The notes: generated from the sequence alone by a model not told the origin. Counted from the stretch's first letter, positions 1 through 8,918 are shown. The stretch is DNA of 64,000 bases from Hymenobacter negativus (GCF_017571495.1 NZ_JAGETZ010000012.1:62001-126000), one strand, 5' to 3'. A program made the numbers and translations.

Positions 1-346
1 GTAACGGCAGCAAGTCGTGGGAATTGACACCCAGCATCCCCGTCCAGCACAGATGGTCGCTGACCCAGGCCGGCTTCACTTCGGCCGCCAAGGTTTTAAG
101 GCTTTTGAGGTAGTCAAAATTTAAGGGGTCGGTGCTGCCAATGGACAGCGAGACGCCGTGCATGACCACCGGATAACGCTCGGCAATCTGCCGGAGCACC
201 TGCCGGGGCCGCCCGTGCGAATCCATGAAGTTTTCCGAAATTACCTCGAACCAATCCACCGCGGGCTGTTCGGCCAAAATGTGGTTGAAATGCCGGCTGC
301 GCAGGCCCAGCCCAAGCCCGAGGTTGGGAACTGACTCAGCCCTCAT
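1..346 (-). CDS. DUF692 / MNIO-family enzyme, N-terminal part (runs off the window)
   Basis: The first 115 residues are visible; the gene continues past the left edge. DUF692 proteins (MbnB, TglH, ChrH and bufferin BufB relatives) are TIM-barrel multinuclear non-heme iron oxidative enzymes that modify cysteine-containing peptides. The conserved N-terminal landmarks are all here: a Gly-Leu rich opening (residues 9-15), WFEVISENFM at 32-41, YPVVMHGVSLSIGS around 58-71 with metal-type His63, and VSDHLCW at 95-101. The ATG lies inside the end of the upstream Cys-rich gene (11-bp overlap), so the two are probably translationally coupled. The family call is firm. The substrate is inferred from the neighbouring gene, and any partner subunit would lie outside the window. 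Confidence 0.93.
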   Translation of the reverse strand, partial: MRAESVPNLGLGLGLRSRHFNHILAEQPAVDWFEVISENFMDSHGRPRQVLRQIAERYPVVMHGVSLSIGSTDPLNFDYLKSLKTLAAEVKPAWVSDHLCWTGMLGVNSHDLLPL

Positions 347-923
347 CGGAACGGCAGGTAGCTAGGGTGGCGGGCATGGCACGGGCGCTTTCCGCGGCCA
401 TTGCCTGCACCCGTTGCCGGGCGGCCAAGGCGCGGGCAGCTGGGTCGGCCGCGTAGGAGCACTGCCGGTCGCCGCTTTGCCCACAAGAGGAGTTATCGTG
501 GGAAGCCGGCTGCCCCTTAAGCTGGTTGACGTAGGCATTGCTGGGTCCGTTGGGTCCGGCCGGTGGGGCTCCAACCGGCTGCCGTGCGGCTGCGCGTTGT
601 TCCTCAAAGCGTTGGCGGGCCAGCTGCCAAACACTACGCCCGCGGTTGGGGCCCTGGGTAATGAAGCGGGAATCCAAAATGGGAGCTCCGCAACTACCTT
701 GGTAGCGGCAGTCGTTTTGCGACGGGAAGCAGAACTCTTCCGTGGTGCCAAACAGGCCGCAGCCGCCCTGGCCCTTGCATTCGTTTAGGGTATGGCAGGC
801 GTGATTGACTGTGGAGCAGTCGCCCATGCCGGCGCAATTATTCTTGCCGGAATATCCCTGGTTTTCACAGGAGTTGAGCCCCATGCAGACATGAAGCTCT
901 AGGGCGGGTTGGATGTTTTCCAT
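336..923 (-). CDS. Cysteine-rich repeat protein, putative MNIO substrate or metal-binding partner
   Basis: A 195-residue protein without signal peptide or membrane segment. The first 78 residues hold ten cysteines (13, 19, 30, 36, 43, 49, 55, 65, 72, 78) in about four degenerate units of the form C-x5-C or N-x-C-x2-(Q/M)-G-x-C, for example NECKGQGGCG and NDCRYQGSCG. A Pro/Gly/Ala-rich linker follows, then three more cysteines near the C terminus. It starts 34 bp after the ferritin-like gene and overlaps the DUF692 start. Cys-rich proteins beside DUF692 enzymes are often their substrates (for example bufferins), but this one is larger than a usual precursor peptide. No function is proven; it could instead be a metal-binding subunit. 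Confidence 0.8.
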   Translation of the reverse strand: MENIQPALELHVCMGLNSCENQGYSGKNNCAGMGDCSTVNHACHTLNECKGQGGCGLFGTTEEFCFPSQNDCRYQGSCGAPILDSRFITQGPNRGRSVWQLARQRFEEQRAAARQPVGAPPAGPNGPSNAYVNQLKGQPASHDNSSCGQSGDRQCSYAADPAARALAARQRVQAMAAESARAMPATLATCRSDEG

Positions 924-957
924 GAGCTGGATACGTTGGCGATATCGTTGGAATGGA

Positions 958-2508
958 CTATGCCGGTACGGCCGGCACGTGCGCCACCACGCGGTGGTCG
1001 AGCCGGACGTCGGGCAGGGAGGGCCAGTAGGCCGAGTTTTCCGGCAGCGTCAGCCAGCCCCAGTTAGTGGGGTCGGCCAGGGCCAGTTGCTCAACCAGGG
1101 CCATAATCTGTTGCTTTGGTGATACGGGATTGGCCCTCGAAAAATTAAAGTACTCAAACGTCAGCGAGCCGGCGTAGGTCCGGTTTCCCCGGGCGTAGGT
1201 ATAGTTCCGGATGCCGTTGCCGATGCCGCTCAACAGCCAAATCATCGACTTGTGTACCCCGTACAAAAACACCCGGAACTGCGTGTCCTCATCCGCCGAA
1301 TAACAGGCCTCAATCATGAGCAAAATGTAGGTGAAGATGGCATTTCCAAGCTGCGCGCAGCACGCCAGGGCCGTATTGCCCGACGCTAGGTAATCAACCA
1401 GTTTGGGGTCGGCTGCCTGGTCATACACGAAATAGCTAAAAAAGTCATCGAGCCCGCCGATGTCCTCGAATTTTTGCTGGTAGTGTACCCCTAGGCTATA
1501 GGCTTCGAGAAATTTTGCAAAATGCGACAGCTCGGCATCGGGCGTGTCGTCGTAGTCGCCGGGTTTGAATTGAACCTCCCCGTTTTTCACCGGCAGGGGA
1601 ATGGGCATGCCGTTGGGCCCAAAGCGCAGCTCGCTCTGGTTGTCCTTGATATTGCCCTCGCCTTGGTGCATGATTTCATTTATCGCCGCCAAGGCCGACG
1701 GGGCATCTACCACCCCGATTAGGTCGCCGCTGTCGCTGCTGCTGGCAAACTTGGGGGCGTGCTCCCGGTCGTAGTACACCGTGTTGATGGAGTTTTGCGA
1801 ATAGTACGGCCGGTGGCGCGCCGCTGCTTTGGGGGCCGAAACCAGCTGCGGCCGGGCCGGGTAAGGGCCGGGGTAATTATCGGCGATGCACTGCTGAATG
1901 TCGAGGTAGAGCTGGCCGATGGTTTTATATTTTACGTCCGGGGCTTTTTCTGCCGCATCGGCCGAGTTCGTGAAAGGCCGTGGGCTTTCGATTTGCAGAA
2001 AGGTGGACAGCTGCGCCAAGCTCAGCCGGGCGGCGTTGATGGGAAATTCCGGTTCGTGACCATCGAGCATAGTGGGAAACACCAGGGCTTCGTTGATGCT
2101 CAATAGGTCCGGCGGCCCAACAATGGCTTGCTTCACATTGCAGGCCAGAGCCAAGTGCAGCATTTCCTCAATAACCACGCTCATGACGAGAGCCGCCGTT
2201 TTGTTGGCGTAAACCAGCACGTCCAGCTTAAGCTCTTGGGCTAGTGCGTCAACATCCGCACTGGTCACGCCCGGCCGAGTGGCCAACTGAGCCTGCAGCG
2301 TGGCATACAGGGCATCCTGGTCCTGCGCGCGGTTGATGGAATAGTACGTTGACAGGTAAGTGGGAATTGTCGCCAGCTCAAGGGCAATGGCTTGCTGCAT
2401 CACGTCTTCGAAATTGGCCGGCGTCACTACCGGGGGAATGGTGATTAGCTTGTGCGGAATCATCGGCGTGGAAAGATTGTGAAAGGCACCTACCTGGACG
2501 GGTGGCAT
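958..2508 (-). CDS. Ferritin-like domain protein of the VioB N-terminal type
   Basis: A 516-residue soluble protein matching the ferritin-like domain found at the N terminus of VioB (iminophenyl-pyruvate dimer synthase). Helix 1 carries IALELATIPTYL (Glu44) and helix 2 EEMLHLALACNV (Glu114/115 and His118), the expected diiron ligand pattern. A second helical part around residues 390-430 has IEACYS and GVHKSMIW. VioB itself is about twice this length; this is the stand-alone form common in bacteria. It is the first gene of the leftward operon with the Cys-rich protein and the DUF692 enzyme, suggesting an iron-dependent oxidative role on the same product. Met16 (2463) is an alternative start. 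The reaction is unknown. Confidence 0.85.
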   Translation of the reverse strand: MPPVQVGAFHNLSTPMIPHKLITIPPVVTPANFEDVMQQAIALELATIPTYLSTYYSINRAQDQDALYATLQAQLATRPGVTSADVDALAQELKLDVLVYANKTAALVMSVVIEEMLHLALACNVKQAIVGPPDLLSINEALVFPTMLDGHEPEFPINAARLSLAQLSTFLQIESPRPFTNSADAAEKAPDVKYKTIGQLYLDIQQCIADNYPGPYPARPQLVSAPKAAARHRPYYSQNSINTVYYDREHAPKFASSSDSGDLIGVVDAPSALAAINEIMHQGEGNIKDNQSELRFGPNGMPIPLPVKNGEVQFKPGDYDDTPDAELSHFAKFLEAYSLGVHYQQKFEDIGGLDDFFSYFVYDQAADPKLVDYLASGNTALACCAQLGNAIFTYILLMIEACYSADEDTQFRVFLYGVHKSMIWLLSGIGNGIRNYTYARGNRTYAGSLTFEYFNFSRANPVSPKQQIMALVEQLALADPTNWGWLTLPENSAYWPSLPDVRLDHRVVAHVPAVPA

Positions 2509-2548
2509 ACTCCGTAAAGGAACTGGCCATCCGCTTTATCTTTTAGCG

Positions 2549-2583
2549 TAGAATTACCTGATTTTTCAAAGCCGGTAATTCTA
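2549..2583. promoter_or_regulatory. Inverted repeat, candidate operator of the ferritin-like/MNIO operon
   Basis: TAGAATTACC and GGTAATTCTA form a perfect 10-bp inverted repeat with a 15-bp spacer, about 40 bp upstream of the ferritin-like gene. Read toward that gene, the spacer contains GGCTTTGAAAA, so the repeat brackets a TTTG that resembles a weak -7 core. Neither side ends in a T-run of terminator type. An operator is an inference. Confidence 0.35.
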
Positions 2584-2831
2584 GACAATGGGCTCACCGA
2601 TGCATAAGGTGTCGATGAGTGACACGGTGAAGTATAGCACCAACAAGTAACGGCCGCTCACATTAATGAAGCAGTTGTTCTTTGGTGTGCGATGCTCGCA
2701 TTTGTTGTGACAAGCAGTTTACGGCTGGCTACATTCTTGAACTTTGGGAAACGACCCATAAATTTTTTGGCCATTTTTAAGGAAGCGTTTCTCACTCCGA
2801 ATAAAAATCATAACGACTGATAATACCCAAT

Positions 2832-2839
2832 TATCTTTG
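2832..2839 (+). promoter_or_regulatory. Bacteroidota -7 promoter element, TATCTTTG
   Basis: A perfect match to TAnnTTTG, 48 bp upstream of the integrase ATG, inside a 379-bp AT-richer intergenic stretch (2509-2887) with no other gene. No clear -33 TTG is seen at the usual spacing. Confidence 0.45.
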
Positions 2840-2887
2840 AAACGTGGCGGCCTTTCGTCGTTTTACTCCTTCATTGTATAGGTTGTC

Positions 2888-3847
2888 ATGAGCCATCTGC
2901 CCGCCGTCCCGTCATCACCCACTTCGTTGGTGCCCGCGCATCTGGTCGAGTCCACCGGCCGCTACGTCGAATCCGGCTTGCGCGGGGCGGCCAATACCAT
3001 CCGAGCCTACGCCGGCGACTGGCAGCGCTTCACCGCCTGGTGCCAGCAGCACCAACTCGAATCCTTGCCGGCCCCGGTCGAGGCACTCGCGGGTTTCCTG
3101 ACGGAGTTGGCCGACGCTGGCAAGAAGGTAGCCACCATCCAGCGCCATGTGGCGGCCATCGTCAAAGCCCACGAGTTGGCTGGGCTGGACTCGCCTTCGG
3201 CCAACCAGAAAATTAAGGTGTTGCTCAAGGGCATCGCCCGTGAGAAGAAAACCCGCATCAAGCAGGCCGCCGCTTTTACGCTGGCCAACTTCAAGCACAC
3301 CATCAGGAGCATGGATGTGACGACGCCCACGGGGCTGCGCAACCGGGCCCTGCTGCTGCTGGGGTTTGCTGGAGCTTTTCGGCGCTCCGAACTGGAAGCC
3401 CTTAACATCGAGGATTTGGCCTTCGACGAAGAAGGCCTCGTGGTCTCGCTTGACAAAAGCAAAACCAACCAGTTGGGCCAGGCCGAAGAAAAGGCCATCT
3501 TTTACTCGCCAGACCCGCAATTGTGCCCCATCCGCGCGCTGCAGGCCTGGCTGCGCGTCCTGAATCGTACCGAAGGCTGCGTGTTTGTGTCCCTGCGCAA
3601 GAACCAGCGCCTCACCATGCGGCGGATGACGAGCAAGTACATCAATTTGATTGCCCAGCAGTATTTGGGCCGCGGCTACACGGCCCACTCGCTGCGGGCC
3701 TCCTTTGTCACCGTCTCGAAACTGAACGGAGCCGACGACAGCAAGGTGATGAACCAGACCAAGCACAAGACCAGTGCCATGATTCGGCGCTATACCCGCC
3801 TCGACAACGTGCGCCAGCACAACTCGGCCAAGGAATTGGGTTTGTAG
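2888..3847 (+). CDS. Tyrosine recombinase / site-specific integrase (XerC/D-like)
   Basis: A 319-residue phage-integrase family protein that would cut and rejoin DNA through a covalent tyrosine intermediate. The N-terminal SAM-like core-binding domain spans about residues 15-105 and the catalytic domain about 125-310. Catalytic residues are visible: Arg in GAFRRSEL, His-x-x-Arg in AHSLRASF, the histidine of QTKHKTS and the tyrosine nucleophile in IRRYTR near the C terminus. Length is complete for the family. It stands alone with its own promoter and an IS remnant directly after its stop, so it is probably a remnant or satellite integrase, not a housekeeping Xer. No attachment site was recognised. 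Confidence 0.9.
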   Translation: MSHLPAVPSSPTSLVPAHLVESTGRYVESGLRGAANTIRAYAGDWQRFTAWCQQHQLESLPAPVEALAGFLTELADAGKKVATIQRHVAAIVKAHELAGLDSPSANQKIKVLLKGIAREKKTRIKQAAAFTLANFKHTIRSMDVTTPTGLRNRALLLLGFAGAFRRSELEALNIEDLAFDEEGLVVSLDKSKTNQLGQAEEKAIFYSPDPQLCPIRALQAWLRVLNRTEGCVFVSLRKNQRLTMRRMTSKYINLIAQQYLGRGYTAHSLRASFVTVSKLNGADDSKVMNQTKHKTSAMIRRYTRLDNVRQHNSAKELGL

Positions 3848-3985
3848 CTACTGGGAGAGCGAAGAAAATATGTGGCCGTCTGGCTCGACCGCTGCTCGCG
3901 TAAAATCGTGAGTTGGGACGTGCGCGACACGGTGCCCGAGGATTTGGTAGGGGCCTCGCGCGGGCTCCTCGTGGCTCATCATGCC
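3848..3985 (+). pseudogene. IS3-family transposase (integrase-core) remnant
   Basis: Directly after the integrase stop the sequence reads KYVAVWLDRCSRKIVSWDV and then RDTVPEDLV, the start of the rve/DDE core of IS3-group OrfB proteins, including the first catalytic Asp context. The homology fades after about 45 residues and the frame ends without the remaining catalytic residues. No terminal repeats were found. The remnant explains the recombinogenic look of the site but cannot be active. Confidence 0.65.
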
Positions 3986-4232
3986 AACGTTTTGGAGTTG
4001 TTTCAAAGCCAATTAGCTAGGCTCCCTCGCTGTAAAATAAAGGTCAATGCTATGCCGCATAGGTCGATTAGCAAAGCGGAATACTTTATTCTGTGGCACT
4101 CCTGCTGTTGGTTCTCAAGTCAAGCATAAGCAATAAGGCGTTGACGTTAATTGAAACGGACTTCATAATTTGATAAAACCCGGAAGGCTGTGGTAGCAGC
4201 TACCTTCAATGGCTGGACCATCATCGTTCCCA

Positions 4233-5894
4233 ATGGCAAGGCTAGTTGCTACCAAGAGATTTTATTTCGCCCTTTTCTATTTACTCCTGTCGAGCTTGCT
4301 ACTACCGGGAACGGTGCGGGCACAGCCAGACCTGATAAGCAGCATTGAGCAGTTGGCGCCCGCCGTGCGGCCCACCGGCCAGCCCGATTCGCTGCTTCTG
4401 GACCTGAAACGGCAGTACAACCACGCCGTAGAAAACCATGACGACGGCACTGCCGCCACGAGCCTACAGGCCATGGGTCGGATTTGCTACCATCTGGGGC
4501 AATACCCGCAAGCCTTTGATTTCCATCGCAAAGCAGGCCAGCTTTTTGCCCAATTAAACCAGCAAGCTCAACTGGCCGACAACTTCAACGACCTCGGGGC
4601 ACTGTATTTTGCCAACAAACAGCCGGCGCAGGCCCGCCAGCAGTACAAGCTGGCGCTGGCCCTCAACCAGCGCGCCGGCAATGAGCACGGCTTAGCCATG
4701 ACGTACGGCAAAATCGGGCACCTCTGCGAAAAGCTGGAGCGCAACGATAGCGCCTTTCACTACCAACATCTCGCCCTGTGGCACTACCGGCGCAGCGCCA
4801 GCCAAGCAGGCGTGGGCAAGATTTACGAGAACCTGGGCAGCATCTTCGAGAATTGGGCGCGCTACGATTCTGCACAGTTTTACTTTGCGCAGGCCCTGCG
4901 ATTGAGCCAGCGTAGCGGCGATGAAATAGCTCAGATTGAAATTCTTAACAATCTGGGCGACGTGCTGCGCAAAACCGGCCGCTACGCGGCGGGACTGCAC
5001 CAGACGCGGGAAGCGCTGGTGCTGGCCCAAAAAACCGGCGAGCACCACCAGCTCAGCGGGGCCTACAGCGACCTGGCCAAAACCTTCAGCCTGCTCGGCC
5101 GCAACGATAGCGCCTATTATTACTCGGCGCTGAGTCGTAAATATCAGGTGGCGACCTACTCCGCTACCAATCAGCAGCAGCTGGCCCTGCTGCAAACTCT
5201 CTACGACCTGGAGCGCAAAGACCAGCAGATTGCCCAGCTTGGTCAAGCGCGCTACCTCAACCGGGTGCTGCTGGCGGCGGGCGCGGGCCTGGGCCTGCTA
5301 CTGCTGGGGCTGGCCTGGGCCACCATCAGCCGGCAACAGCTGAAAATCCGTAGCAGCGTAGTATTGAGCGAGCAAAACCGGCGCATCTACGAAGCCCAGC
5401 ACGAGCTGCTGCAGCTGGAACTTAAAAACAAGCAGCTGGAAGAAGACAACTTAAAGCAAGAGCTGGCTGCCCGCAGCCGGGAGCTGAGCGCGCACACCCT
5501 GCACGTCATCCAGAAAAACCAGTTGCTAGAAGAGCTGCGCAGACAGCTAGGCCAACTGGTGAAGGAAGAGAAGCGTGACCAGAAAAAACAGCTCAAGCAA
5601 CTGCTCCACCAGATTGGGCAGAACGTCCACCACGACCAGCACTGGGAAGACTTTCGCAGCACGTTTGAGCAGGTACACCAGCCCTTTTTCGACAAGCTGC
5701 ACCAGCACTGCGACACCCTTACGGCCGGCGAGCGGCGGCTGGTGGCGCTGCTCAAAATAAACCTCACTTCGCAGGACATTGCCACTTCGCTGGGCGTGTC
5801 GCTCGATAGCTTGCGGGTGATGCGCTACCGCCTCCGCAAGCGCCTGAACCTGCCCGCCGGCGAAAGCCTGACGGCTTTTCTGCAAACGCTATGA
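4233..5894 (+). CDS. TPR-repeat membrane sensor with C-terminal helix-turn-helix
   Basis: About 553 residues from Met at 4233, chosen because a signal-like hydrophobic stretch (FYFALFYLLLSSLLLPG) follows; 4209 is an alternative. The periplasmic part is a run of TPR helices (about 60-320) rich in DSA and A-x-x-Y motifs. A single membrane helix (VLLAAGAGLGLLLLGLAW) lies near 345-365, then a Gln/Lys/Glu-rich coiled coil (about 375-470), then a LuxR-like helix-turn-helix with TSQDIATSLGVS and RVMRYRLRKRLNL. This architecture is common in Bacteroidota as a one-protein transmembrane regulator. It sits upstream of the receptor-phytase genes in the same direction and may control them; the ligand is unknown. 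Confidence 0.8.
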   Translation: MARLVATKRFYFALFYLLLSSLLLPGTVRAQPDLISSIEQLAPAVRPTGQPDSLLLDLKRQYNHAVENHDDGTAATSLQAMGRICYHLGQYPQAFDFHRKAGQLFAQLNQQAQLADNFNDLGALYFANKQPAQARQQYKLALALNQRAGNEHGLAMTYGKIGHLCEKLERNDSAFHYQHLALWHYRRSASQAGVGKIYENLGSIFENWARYDSAQFYFAQALRLSQRSGDEIAQIEILNNLGDVLRKTGRYAAGLHQTREALVLAQKTGEHHQLSGAYSDLAKTFSLLGRNDSAYYYSALSRKYQVATYSATNQQQLALLQTLYDLERKDQQIAQLGQARYLNRVLLAAGAGLGLLLLGLAWATISRQQLKIRSSVVLSEQNRRIYEAQHELLQLELKNKQLEEDNLKQELAARSRELSAHTLHVIQKNQLLEELRRQLGQLVKEEKRDQKKQLKQLLHQIGQNVHHDQHWEDFRSTFEQVHQPFFDKLHQHCDTLTAGERRLVALLKINLTSQDIATSLGVSLDSLRVMRYRLRKRLNLPAGESLTAFLQTL

Positions 5895-6122
5895 TGGCGC
5901 TTTACGCAGAGCACTTGTTCCGGTAACACAAGCATAATGGCTACGAGTACAGGGCTAATACGCTTTGTTAGTCAGTTGGTTAACTAGAATAAATTTGGGT
6001 TTGCAACAGATTGTTTACGGTGAAAAACGGCTTGTTGCCTTTTTGTTCACGGTCGTTTCTTGGTGAGTGGACAAGGCGAATGGGAATTTTGGGACACCAA
6101 ATCCGCTACCCGTCTTTTCGCC

Positions 6123-8834
6123 ATGCGCCACCTGTATTGCTGCCTGTTTCTCCTGCTCGTGCTGCCGCTAACGGCGCTGGCGGGCACTGTGAGAGGCCGC
6201 GTAACCGATGCCCGCACGGGGGAGCCACTGGTGGGCTCGGTGGTCTTTTTGAAGAACACCGGACATAACGGCCAAGCCGGTCTGGATGGCTCGTTTACCC
6301 TGCGCGACGTACCAGTGGGTGAGTACGAAGTGGTGGGGCAGTCGGTAGGCTACGCTCCGCTGGCCCAGACCCTGAGCGTGACGGCCGCCAACCCCAGCCC
6401 GGTCCTGAACCTGCGTCTGACCGACCAGAACCAGGAGCTAAGCGAGGTGACCGTGCAGGGGCAGCTCAACAAGGAAGAGGACGGCGCTGCCCGCCGCACC
6501 GAGCAGGTAGCACCCAGTGTGATGAACGTGCTGTCGGCCCAGGCCATTCAGGCTTCGCCCGACATTACGGTGGCTAACGTGCTACAGCGCGTGTCGGGCG
6601 TGACGCTGGAGCGCAGCACCAACGGCGACGGGCGCTACGCCATCCTGCGCGGCATGGACAAGCGCTACAACTACACGCTGGTCAACGGCATCAAGATTCC
6701 CTCGCCCGACCCCTACAACCGCTACGTGCCGCTCGACATTTTCCCGGCCGACCTGTTGCAGCGGTTGGAGGTGACCAAGGCCCTCACACCGAGCATGGAG
6801 GGCGACGCCATCGGCGGGGTCGTGAACATGGTGATGAAGGACGCGCCCGCCGAGCGCACTTTATCGGGCCAGCTGGGCACGGGCTACGGGCAGCTATTTT
6901 TTGACCGGCCGTTTCAGGGATTTGATGCCAACGACATCCAGAAGAAGTCGCCCGCCGAGCGGTTTGGCTCCGCCTACGAGGCCAAAGCCAGCGACTTTCC
7001 CTGGCTGCGCTTCACCAAGAAAACGCCGGCGCCTAACCTGCTGGGCAACCTGACTTTTGGCAGCCGCTACGGCAAAGACCAGCGCTTCGGCCTGCTGCTG
7101 GCCGGCTCCTACCAGAACACCAGCCGAGGCTCGGACGGCTACTTCTACGATGCCAACATCGACATCAACAACCAGCCGCAAATCAAGGAACTACGGGTAC
7201 AGCAGTACTCCACCCAACAGCGCCGCACGGGCCTGAATGCCAAGCTCGACTACCGCCTGAACCCGCGCAACACGCTGCGCTTCTACGGCCTGTACCTGAA
7301 GCTTGACGAGCTGCAAACCCGCTACCAGACCGATACCACCTACAAGCGCCCGGCCCGGCCCGATGTGGACATGCTGCTACGTTCGCGCTTCCAGCGGCAG
7401 ACCATTGCCAGCGGCACATTGCAGGGCCAGCATGAACTGGGCCGCCTGGTCGCTAACTGGTCGTTGGTGTACTCCCGCGCCACCAACAACGTGCCCGACC
7501 TGGCCGAGCAGCCGCTGAAGCTCACCTCCTCGGGTAACCGCTACCAGAATGCTACCCGCGTCTGGCTCGACAACGTGGACCAGGATAAGGCGCTCTACCT
7601 CAACCTTACCTATCGTCTCACAGAGGAATTTGACTTATCGGCCGGGGCGCTCTACCGCGACAAAGACCGCACAAACCGCTACCTCTCCTACGACCTGCGG
7701 GCCTCGGGCCAGCCGGCTACTAATGAGCAAGATATTCGCAGCGAGCCTTACACGGTGTTCAACCCGCTGGGCATTTACGTGGGGGCGAACAACTACACGG
7801 CCACGGAGAAAATGAGTGCAGGATACGGGCAGCTGCGCTTCACAAAGGGCGCGCTGGAAGTGCTGGGCGGGGCCCGGGTCGAACACACCGACCAAGGCTA
7901 CCTCACCAGCCTTCCCCGCACCGAACCGGCTTATCAGGGCCGCCAGCAGTACACCGACGTGCTACCCAGCCTGCACCTGCGCTACGCTCTGAGCAAGCGA
8001 CAGAACCTACGCGCCTCCTACTTCGCTTCCATCAGCCGGCCCAGCTATTTCGAAATCACGCCCTACAATAATTCGGGTAGCGTGACGGACACCTACGCTG
8101 AAGCCGGCAACCCCTACTTGCAACGTACCCAAGCCAATAATCTCGACCTGCGCTACGAGTTCTTCGGCGCAGGCAACGACCAGGTGCTGGCCGGCATGTT
8201 CTACAAGCGCATCAAAAACCCAATTGAGTACGGCCTGGTCACGCTGCCGAGCACGGCCTTCACCGTGTACCAGCCCAACAACTTTGGCTCGGCTACCAAC
8301 TACGGCTTCGAGTGGGTGGGGGTTAAATTCTGGGGCTTGGTTGGTATCTCGACCAACTACACCTTCACGGTGTCCGACATAACGACCGATAAAAAACGTG
8401 TGGCTACCACCGACGACGCGCGCACCCTGGTGCCCCAGACCCGGCCGCTGCAAGGTCAATCTAAGCACGTCGCCAACGTGTCGCTGCTCTACAAAAACGT
8501 GCGCAACGGCCTGGACACGCAGCTGTCCTACGTGTACACCGGCGCCCGCATCGTGCAGGTGGGCCAGTACGTGGGCCTCGACTACTGGCAGCGCGCCCAA
8601 TCACAACTGGATTTCTCGGCTGAAAAGCGCCTGACCAAAGCCTCCAGCCGCTATGCTCTGATGGCCTACGTGAAAGCCCAGAATCTCCTCAACACGCCCT
8701 ACCAGGTCGACATCCGGGCCACGAACCCCTACCAGCCCAACCAATTCCCCTACCAGGACCAAGCCGACCGCCTAGCCGTGGTCAACCAGACCTATAAGGC
8801 CTACTACCTGCTCGGGCTGCGGTTCAAGCTGTAG
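6123..8834 (+). CDS. TonB-dependent outer-membrane receptor, probably for phytate or its products
   Basis: A 903-residue receptor. Met at 6123 begins a clear signal peptide (CLFLLLVLPLTALAG); an upstream in-frame Met lacks one. A CarboxypepD_reg-like beta-sandwich (about 22-105, starting GTVRGRVTDARTGEPLVGS) precedes the plug domain, which holds VANVLQRVSGVTLER and GDAIGGVVNMV. A 22-stranded barrel fills the rest and ends with the aromatic YLLGLRFKL. It imports a substrate across the outer membrane with TonB/ExbBD energy. A lipoprotein and a phytase follow on the same strand, so a phosphorylated inositol or a linked nutrient is the inferred cargo. Sequence alone does not prove the substrate. 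Confidence 0.92.
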   Translation: MRHLYCCLFLLLVLPLTALAGTVRGRVTDARTGEPLVGSVVFLKNTGHNGQAGLDGSFTLRDVPVGEYEVVGQSVGYAPLAQTLSVTAANPSPVLNLRLTDQNQELSEVTVQGQLNKEEDGAARRTEQVAPSVMNVLSAQAIQASPDITVANVLQRVSGVTLERSTNGDGRYAILRGMDKRYNYTLVNGIKIPSPDPYNRYVPLDIFPADLLQRLEVTKALTPSMEGDAIGGVVNMVMKDAPAERTLSGQLGTGYGQLFFDRPFQGFDANDIQKKSPAERFGSAYEAKASDFPWLRFTKKTPAPNLLGNLTFGSRYGKDQRFGLLLAGSYQNTSRGSDGYFYDANIDINNQPQIKELRVQQYSTQQRRTGLNAKLDYRLNPRNTLRFYGLYLKLDELQTRYQTDTTYKRPARPDVDMLLRSRFQRQTIASGTLQGQHELGRLVANWSLVYSRATNNVPDLAEQPLKLTSSGNRYQNATRVWLDNVDQDKALYLNLTYRLTEEFDLSAGALYRDKDRTNRYLSYDLRASGQPATNEQDIRSEPYTVFNPLGIYVGANNYTATEKMSAGYGQLRFTKGALEVLGGARVEHTDQGYLTSLPRTEPAYQGRQQYTDVLPSLHLRYALSKRQNLRASYFASISRPSYFEITPYNNSGSVTDTYAEAGNPYLQRTQANNLDLRYEFFGAGNDQVLAGMFYKRIKNPIEYGLVTLPSTAFTVYQPNNFGSATNYGFEWVGVKFWGLVGISTNYTFTVSDITTDKKRVATTDDARTLVPQTRPLQGQSKHVANVSLLYKNVRNGLDTQLSYVYTGARIVQVGQYVGLDYWQRAQSQLDFSAEKRLTKASSRYALMAYVKAQNLLNTPYQVDIRATNPYQPNQFPYQDQADRLAVVNQTYKAYYLLGLRFKL

Positions 8835-8854
8835 GGGCGGGGCTTGCCCCTACA
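8830..8854. repeat. Short GC-rich palindrome over the receptor stop codon
   Basis: TGTAGGGGC and GCCCCTACA pair perfectly around a 7-nt loop, and the left arm contains the TAG stop of the receptor gene. It resembles repetitive extragenic palindromes. There is no T-run, so it more likely stabilises or attenuates the transcript than terminates it. Confidence 0.5.
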
Positions 8855-8918
8855 TCCTCTCTGATTTCTCAATCCCTTAATCGGCCAAGCTCTGCCTTGT
8901 CCTAACCATCCCAACCCC

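Noticed and set aside
2915..3820. Long leftward frame opposite the integrase
   Set aside because: It mirrors the integrase codons, has no family features and the integrase itself has all catalytic residues.
2888..3847. Housekeeping XerC or XerD
   Set aside because: The context is an isolated gene next to an IS remnant; sequence alone does not support a chromosome-dimer role.
8830..8854. Rho-independent terminator after the TonB receptor
   Set aside because: The stem is strong but no T-run follows, and the next genes appear to belong to the same unit.
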